Shown here: piece after piece, positions 28,871 to 33,294 of the stretch
Numbering within the stretch: the first letter of the stretch is position 1
Layout: each line of letters begins with the position of its first letter
NCBI GenBank assembly: GCA_030838785.1
Contig: JAUZEY010000291.1
Coordinates: 1-33,294 of the forward strand
Source: Actinomycetota bacterium
Lineage (GTDB): Bacteria > Actinomycetota > Acidimicrobiia > IMCC26256 > BP-133
Direction of reading: 5' to 3'
Length of the DNA stretch: 33,294 bases
Notes under the pieces: model-generated
Told to the model about the DNA's origin: nothing
Database searches by the model: none
The model's input: only the letters and a program-made list of their open reading frames with translations
Made by a program: the position numbers and the translations under genes

Positions 28871-29266
28871 CTAGCGGGACGCCAGCAGGTCGTAGAGCTC
28901 CATCAGCACCCGGCGGGCCCGGGGGTCGAGCCGCCGGTCGGACTCCAGGACCTCGAGCAACGCCATCGGCGGCCCGAGCGGGGGCAGATCCCGCACCGAG
29001 GGCGCTTCGACGTAGCGGCGCTGGCACTGGCGCATGAGCTCGGCGGGATCGAGCAGGAGGGCCCGGGCCATCCGGACGAGGGTCTCGTCGGTGGGATGGT
29101 CGTTCTGGCCCGCCTCGATCTGACGCCAGGTCGTGTTCGAGACCCGGGCCCGGCGGGAGGCCTCGTTCTTGGACAGCCCCAGCCGGCGGCGGTGCTCTCC
29201 GATGTACTGGCCCACTGCCGGCCAGTCGACGGCGCTGGCCGGCTCGCTCTGCGACGAGATCACCAC
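28871..29266 (-). CDS. XRE-family helix-turn-helix regulator
   Basis: VGQYIGEHRRRLGLSKNEASRRARVSNTTWRQIEAGQNDHPTDETLVRMARALLLDPAEL; start uncertain (ORF open to 29611, GTG near 29266 chosen). Confidence 0.82.
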   Translation of the reverse strand: MVISSQSEPASAVDWPAVGQYIGEHRRRLGLSKNEASRRARVSNTTWRQIEAGQNDHPTDETLVRMARALLLDPAELMRQCQRRYVEAPSVRDLPPLGPPMALLEVLESDRRLDPRARRVLMELYDLLASR

Positions 29267-29406
29267 GGTCCGTCCCACCTCTCCCTCACACTCATGCGCC
29301 CTGCGTGTTGATACTGCTCGAAAGTACCTCCTTCTACAAGCATTCCCGCACAGTTCGCCGATCACGACAGAGCTTTGACTCGATTTACCGGATTTATACG
29401 AACTTC

Positions 29407-29435
29407 TTGTCATTGAGGTGCGAATTGCGTACCAT
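29407..29435 (+). promoter_or_regulatory. Candidate promoter TTGTCA-17 nt-TACCAT preceding GTG at 29442
   Basis: TTGTCA 29407-29412, TACCAT 29430-29435, then 6 nt to GTG 29442. Confidence 0.5.
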
Positions 29436-29441
29436 TGTGGC

Positions 29442-29735
29442 GTGGCGGGAGTCGTGTGGGGAGTGGGCGTAGGAGTCGCAGTTGTCGCCGGAGGACGGGC
29501 GACGAGCCGCTGGGCGCGGCGCCGCTGCGACGAGGCCCTGGCCTGTGCCCGCCTGATTCCTTCCTCCTCGGAGCGGCCGTTCGCCTTGATTGCCGGGCTC
29601 GAGGACCGCACCGCAGATCGAGCGCAGGTGCGTCAGCAGCGCGCCTTCCAGCAGGCGCTCGATGCAGAACGGCGGGGTGGCGCGTTCCTGGCCCGGCGCG
29701 TCACCCCGACCGTTCCTTCCCCGCCCGGAGCCTGA
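29442..29735 (+). CDS. Small single-TM membrane protein, unknown function
   Basis: VAGVVWGVGVGVAVVAGGRATSRWARRRCDEALACARLIPSSSERPFALIAGLED...; hydrophobic N-terminus, charged helix; promoter-like sequence directly upstream. Confidence 0.5.
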   Translation: MAGVVWGVGVGVAVVAGGRATSRWARRRCDEALACARLIPSSSERPFALIAGLEDRTADRAQVRQQRAFQQALDAERRGGAFLARRVTPTVPSPPGA

Positions 29736-29769
29736 ACCGCCCGGAGCCCTGAACCGCCCGGAGCCTGAA
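29721..29769. repeat. Three tandem copies of a 16-17 bp repeat (CCGCCCGGAGCCTGAA)
   Basis: CCGCCCGGAGCCTGAA / CCGCCCGGAGCCCTGAA / CCGCCCGGAGCCTGAA read directly. Confidence 0.9.
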
Positions 29770-29799
29770 CCGGCCGCGCCATCGCATACGCTCTCGGAC

Positions 29800-30174
29800 A
29801 TGGAACGGGAGCCGCGCCTGCTCGCCCTGCGCGGGGCGATCACGCTCGACGCCGACACGAAGGACGAGGTCTCCGAGAAGACCCAGCGGCTGGTCAAAGA
29901 GATGCTGGCCCGGAACGACGTCAACCACGACGACCTCGTCAGCATCATCTTCACCGCCACCGACGACGTCACGGCCGACTTCCCGGCCGCCGCCGCCCGG
30001 GCGCTGGGCCTCGGGGACGTGCCGCTGCTGTGCGCCCGGGAGCTGGGCATCGCCAACGCCATGCCCCTGTGCGTGCGGGTCCTGATGCACCTCTACAGCG
30101 ACCGGCGCCGCGACGATCTGCACCACGTCTACCTCGAAGGCGCCCGCGGCCTGCGGGACGACCTCCCGGAATAG
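29800..30174 (+). CDS. aroH: Chorismate mutase, AroH type
   Basis: LLALRGAITLDADTKDEVSEKTQRLVKEMLARNDVNHDDLVSIIFTATDDVTADFPAAAAR; followed by tyrA and aroA. Confidence 0.92.
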   Translation: MEREPRLLALRGAITLDADTKDEVSEKTQRLVKEMLARNDVNHDDLVSIIFTATDDVTADFPAAAARALGLGDVPLLCARELGIANAMPLCVRVLMHLYSDRRRDDLHHVYLEGARGLRDDLPE

Positions 30175-30183
30175 CGCCCGGGG

Positions 30184-31269
30184 ATGGGAACCGTCGCGGT
30201 GGTCGGCACCGGCCTGATCGGCGGGTCGCTCGGTCTCGCCCTCCGGCGGGCGGGCCTGCGGGTGCAGGGCTACGACGCCGACGCCGCCCGGCTGGAGCGG
30301 GCGCTCGAGCGGGGGGCGGTCGACGCCGCCGCCGGGTCGCTCCTGGAGGCCTACGCCGGGGCCGACGTCGCCTTCGTCGCCGTCACCGTCTCCGGGGTGG
30401 CCGACGCCGTCACCGCCGCCCTCGACGCCGGTGTCGGCGCCGTCTCCGACGTCGGGTCGGTCAAGGCGCCGGTCGTCCGGGCCGTCGAGGCCCAGGCGGG
30501 CGGGGCCGTTGCCCGATTCGTGGGCGGGCACCCGATGGCCGGCTCGGCCGGTGAAGAGGGAATCGAGGGGGCCGACGCCGACCTGTTCGACGGCGCCGCC
30601 TGGGTCCTCACCCCCACGGCCTCCACCGATCCCGCCGCCTTCACGGCGGTGCGGGACCTGGTCGCCCTCACCGGCGCCGCGGTCATGGCCATCGACCCCG
30701 ACCTCCATGACGAGCTGGTGGCCACCGTCAGCCACCTGCCCCACCTCGCCGCCAGCGCCCTCATGCATGTGGCCGCCGACGCCCAGCCCAACCACGAGAC
30801 GCTGCTGCGCCTTGCCGCCGGCGGCTTCCGAGCCCTCACCCGGTTGTCGGGCCGGTCGGCCGGGATCTGGCCCGACATCTGCGTCGAGAACCGGACGGCC
30901 ATCGTCGACATCCTCGACCGCTACATGAAAGAGCTGGAGCGGGTCCGCGACCTGGTGGCGGCGGCGGAGCGGGCGCCGCTGCTGGAGTTCTTCGAGGCCG
31001 CCCGGGCCGAGGGCTCGAGCCTCCCGGAGCGCTCCGCCGGGGCCGGTCCGCTCGTCGAGCTGGTCATGCCCGTCCCCGACCGGCCGGGGGTGCTCGCCGA
31101 GGTGACCACCCTGGCCGGCCGGCGCGGGGTCAACATCGTCGACCTCGACATCAGCCACGGCCCGACCGGCGGCGTCCTCGTCATGGTCGTGCCCGCCACC
31201 GGCGCCGACCCGATCGTGGCCGGGCTCGACGAGCTCGGCTACCGCACCACCCGCCGGGACGTGGGGTGA
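30184..31269 (+). CDS. tyrA: Prephenate dehydrogenase with C-terminal ACT-like domain
   Basis: VAVVGTGLIGGSLGLALRRAGL, GGHPMAGSAGEEG, C-terminal MPVPDRPGVLAEVTTLAGRRGVNIVDLDI. Confidence 0.92.
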   Translation: MGTVAVVGTGLIGGSLGLALRRAGLRVQGYDADAARLERALERGAVDAAAGSLLEAYAGADVAFVAVTVSGVADAVTAALDAGVGAVSDVGSVKAPVVRAVEAQAGGAVARFVGGHPMAGSAGEEGIEGADADLFDGAAWVLTPTASTDPAAFTAVRDLVALTGAAVMAIDPDLHDELVATVSHLPHLAASALMHVAADAQPNHETLLRLAAGGFRALTRLSGRSAGIWPDICVENRTAIVDILDRYMKELERVRDLVAAAERAPLLEFFEAARAEGSSLPERSAGAGPLVELVMPVPDRPGVLAEVTTLAGRRGVNIVDLDISHGPTGGVLVMVVPATGADPIVAGLDELGYRTTRRDVG

Positions 31270-32630
31270 CGGCCACCGGCACCCCGGCCGGGGGGACCAC
31301 CGCCTCCGCTCCGGCCGGCGGGCTGCCGGCCGAGTTGTCGTTCTCCGGGCCGAGGCCGCTGCGGGGGCGGATGCGGGTGCCGGGCGACAAGTCCATCTCC
31401 CACCGGGCGGTCCTCTTCGCCGCCCTCGCCTCGGGCACCAGCCGGCTGTCGGGACTGGCCGACGGAGACGACGTGGCCGCCAGCCGGGCCGCCGTCGAGG
31501 CCCTCGGCGTCAAGGTCCGGGAGACGACCGGCCCGTCCGGCGAGCCCGTCCTCGTCGTGCGGGGAGCGGGCTTCGAGGGCCTCGCCGAACCGGACCGGGT
31601 CATCGACTGCGGCAACTCCGGCACGTCGATCCGGCTCCTGGCCGGGATCCTGGCCGGCCGGCCGTTCCACACCGTGCTGACCGGCGACTCCTCGATCGTG
31701 CGCCGCCCGATGGGCCGGGTCGCCGAGCCGCTCCGGCTCATGGGGGCCCGCATCGACGGGCGCGACGGGGGGCGGCTCGCCCCCCTGTCGATCCGGGGCG
31801 GCGGGCTGGTCGGGATGCGCCACGAGCTGGCCGTGGCTTCGGCCCAGGTCAAGACCGCTCTCCTGCTGGCCGGTCTCCAGGCCGCCGGCGCCACCGAGGT
31901 GACGGAGCCGGCGCTGTCCCGGGACCACACCGAGCGGCTCCTGCCGACCATGGGGGCCGTCCTGACGGCCGTCCCCCGCGGGGTGCGGGTCGAGCCAGCC
32001 GGCGGCGGCGGGCTGCGGGCCGTCGACCTCGCCGTCCCGGGCGACCCGTCGGCCGCCGCCTTCTTCGTCGTCGGGGCCTGCGTCACGCCGGGCTCCGACC
32101 TTGTCGTGGAGGACGTCTGCCTCAACCCCACCCGCATCGGCTTCGTGGAAGTCCTGCGGCGGATGGGGGCCGACGTCGAGGTCGTGGTGAAAGAGGAGCG
32201 GGGCGGCGAGCCGGTGGGCGACATCCGGGCCGTGGCGGGCCCGCTGCGGGCCACGACCATGGCCGGGGCGGAGATCCCGAGCGTGATCGACGAGATCCCC
32301 GCCCTCGCCGTGGCCGCGGCCTTCGCCACCGGCACCACCGAGGTGGCCGACGCCGCCGAGCTGCGGGTCAAGGAGTCGGACCGGATCGGGACCATCGCCC
32401 AGGAGCTCTCGCAACTGGGCATCACCGTCGAGACCAGGCCGGACGGGCTGGTGATCATCGGCGGCCGCCCCAGGGCCGCCCTGCTCAAGAGCCACGGCGA
32501 CCACCGCATCGCCATGGCCGCCGCCATCGCCGCCAACGCCTGCGCCGGCCCGTCCACCGTGCGGGGCTGGCGGGCCATCGCCTCGTCGTACCCGGGGTTC
32601 GCGGCCGACCTGGTCTCGGTGACCGAATGA
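31266..32630 (+). CDS. aroA: 3-phosphoshikimate 1-carboxyvinyltransferase
   Basis: RVPGDKSISHRAVLFAALASGTS, DCGNSGTSIRLLAG, RVKESDRIGTIAQEL, GDHRIAMAAAIA. Confidence 0.95.
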   Translation: MTATGTPAGGTTASAPAGGLPAELSFSGPRPLRGRMRVPGDKSISHRAVLFAALASGTSRLSGLADGDDVAASRAAVEALGVKVRETTGPSGEPVLVVRGAGFEGLAEPDRVIDCGNSGTSIRLLAGILAGRPFHTVLTGDSSIVRRPMGRVAEPLRLMGARIDGRDGGRLAPLSIRGGGLVGMRHELAVASAQVKTALLLAGLQAAGATEVTEPALSRDHTERLLPTMGAVLTAVPRGVRVEPAGGGGLRAVDLAVPGDPSAAAFFVVGACVTPGSDLVVEDVCLNPTRIGFVEVLRRMGADVEVVVKEERGGEPVGDIRAVAGPLRATTMAGAEIPSVIDEIPALAVAAAFATGTTEVADAAELRVKESDRIGTIAQELSQLGITVETRPDGLVIIGGRPRAALLKSHGDHRIAMAAAIAANACAGPSTVRGWRAIASSYPGFAADLVSVTE

Positions 32631-32711
32631 CCCGGCGTCGTCCGGGCCAACCGGCGCTCCGCAGTCGCGTGGGGCGCGACGGATGAACGCCGAATGGAGG
32701 CGGTGGGGCCG

Positions 32712-33294
32712 TTGACTACGCCGAAGAACCCTGTGGTCGCCATCGACGGCCCGGCCGGGTCGGGCAAGTCGACCGTGGCCCGGGCGGTGGCCGACGCCCT
32801 CGGCCTGCCCGCCCTCGACACCGGCGCCATGTACCGGGCGCTGACCTGGGCCGTCCTCGACGCCGGGGTCGACCCGGCCGACGCCGCGGCCGTCGTCGGC
32901 ATCGCCGAGGGCCTCGACCTCGAGGTCGGCCCGCCGGTGCGGGTCGGCGGCCGGGACGTCAACGACGCCATCCGCACGGCCGAGGTGTCGGCGGCCGTGT
33001 CGGTGGTGGCCGCCGTCCCCGACGTACGGGTGCGGCTGGTGGCGGCTCAGCGGGAATGGATCGAAGTTCACGGCGGGGGCGTCGTCGAAGGCCGCGACAT
33101 CGGCACGGTCGTCGCCCCCGCCGCCCTGCTCAAGGTGTATCTGGTGGCCAGCGAGGAGGAGCGGGCCCGCCGGCGCCTGCAGCAGGACGACGCCGCCGAG
33201 GTGGCGGGCGGGCCAGCCGCCGAGCCCTCGGCGGTTGACGAAGCCGCCCTCGACGCCACGCTCGCCGCCATCCGGCGGCGGGACGCCATCGACT
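32712..33294 (+). CDS. cmk: Cytidylate kinase (3' truncated by window end)
   Basis: VVAIDGPAGSGKSTVARAVADALGLPALDTGAMYRALTW...VVEGRDIGTVVAPAALLKVYLVASEEERARRR; TTG 32712 (GGAGG upstream) or ATG 32694. Confidence 0.9.
   Translation, partial: MTTPKNPVVAIDGPAGSGKSTVARAVADALGLPALDTGAMYRALTWAVLDAGVDPADAAAVVGIAEGLDLEVGPPVRVGGRDVNDAIRTAEVSAAVSVVAAVPDVRVRLVAAQREWIEVHGGGVVEGRDIGTVVAPAALLKVYLVASEEERARRRLQQDDAAEVAGGPAAEPSAVDEAALDATLAAIRRRDAID

Overview
High-GC actinobacterial chromosomal segment, Acidimicrobiia-like by gene content (taxon is my inference). From left to right: the 3' end of a surface-protein gene; a complete branched-chain amino-acid ABC transporter operon (livK-H-M-G-F); a small membrane protein; DUF1015, TPR, HAD-IIA and rhomboid genes; then a long conserved actinobacterial core block: tlyA-nadK-steA-steB-murJ-MraY/WecA-like transferase, a GT39-like gene interrupted by an in-frame stop, rhodanese, pyrG, nudix, ald, xerD, DksA/TraR-like, site-2 protease, HD protein, scpA-scpB-rluB, aroH-tyrA-aroA-cmk (cut off at the right edge). 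Most of the window is ordinary housekeeping. The most interesting structures are: (1) a dispersed tandem pair of 31-32 bp hairpin repeats that fills the gap between the stop codons of two separate convergent gene pairs; (2) a ~520 bp non-coding, hairpin-dense interval upstream of scpA, a candidate structured RNA or long leader; (3) an in-frame TAG that splits one glycosyltransferase reading frame; (4) a lower-GC accessory block between rluB and aroH with an XRE regulator divergent from a small membrane protein; (5) a recurrent TANNNT-(5-8 nt)-start codon arrangement suggesting many leaderless mRNAs. No CRISPR array, tRNA, rRNA, transposase or phage gene was recognised.
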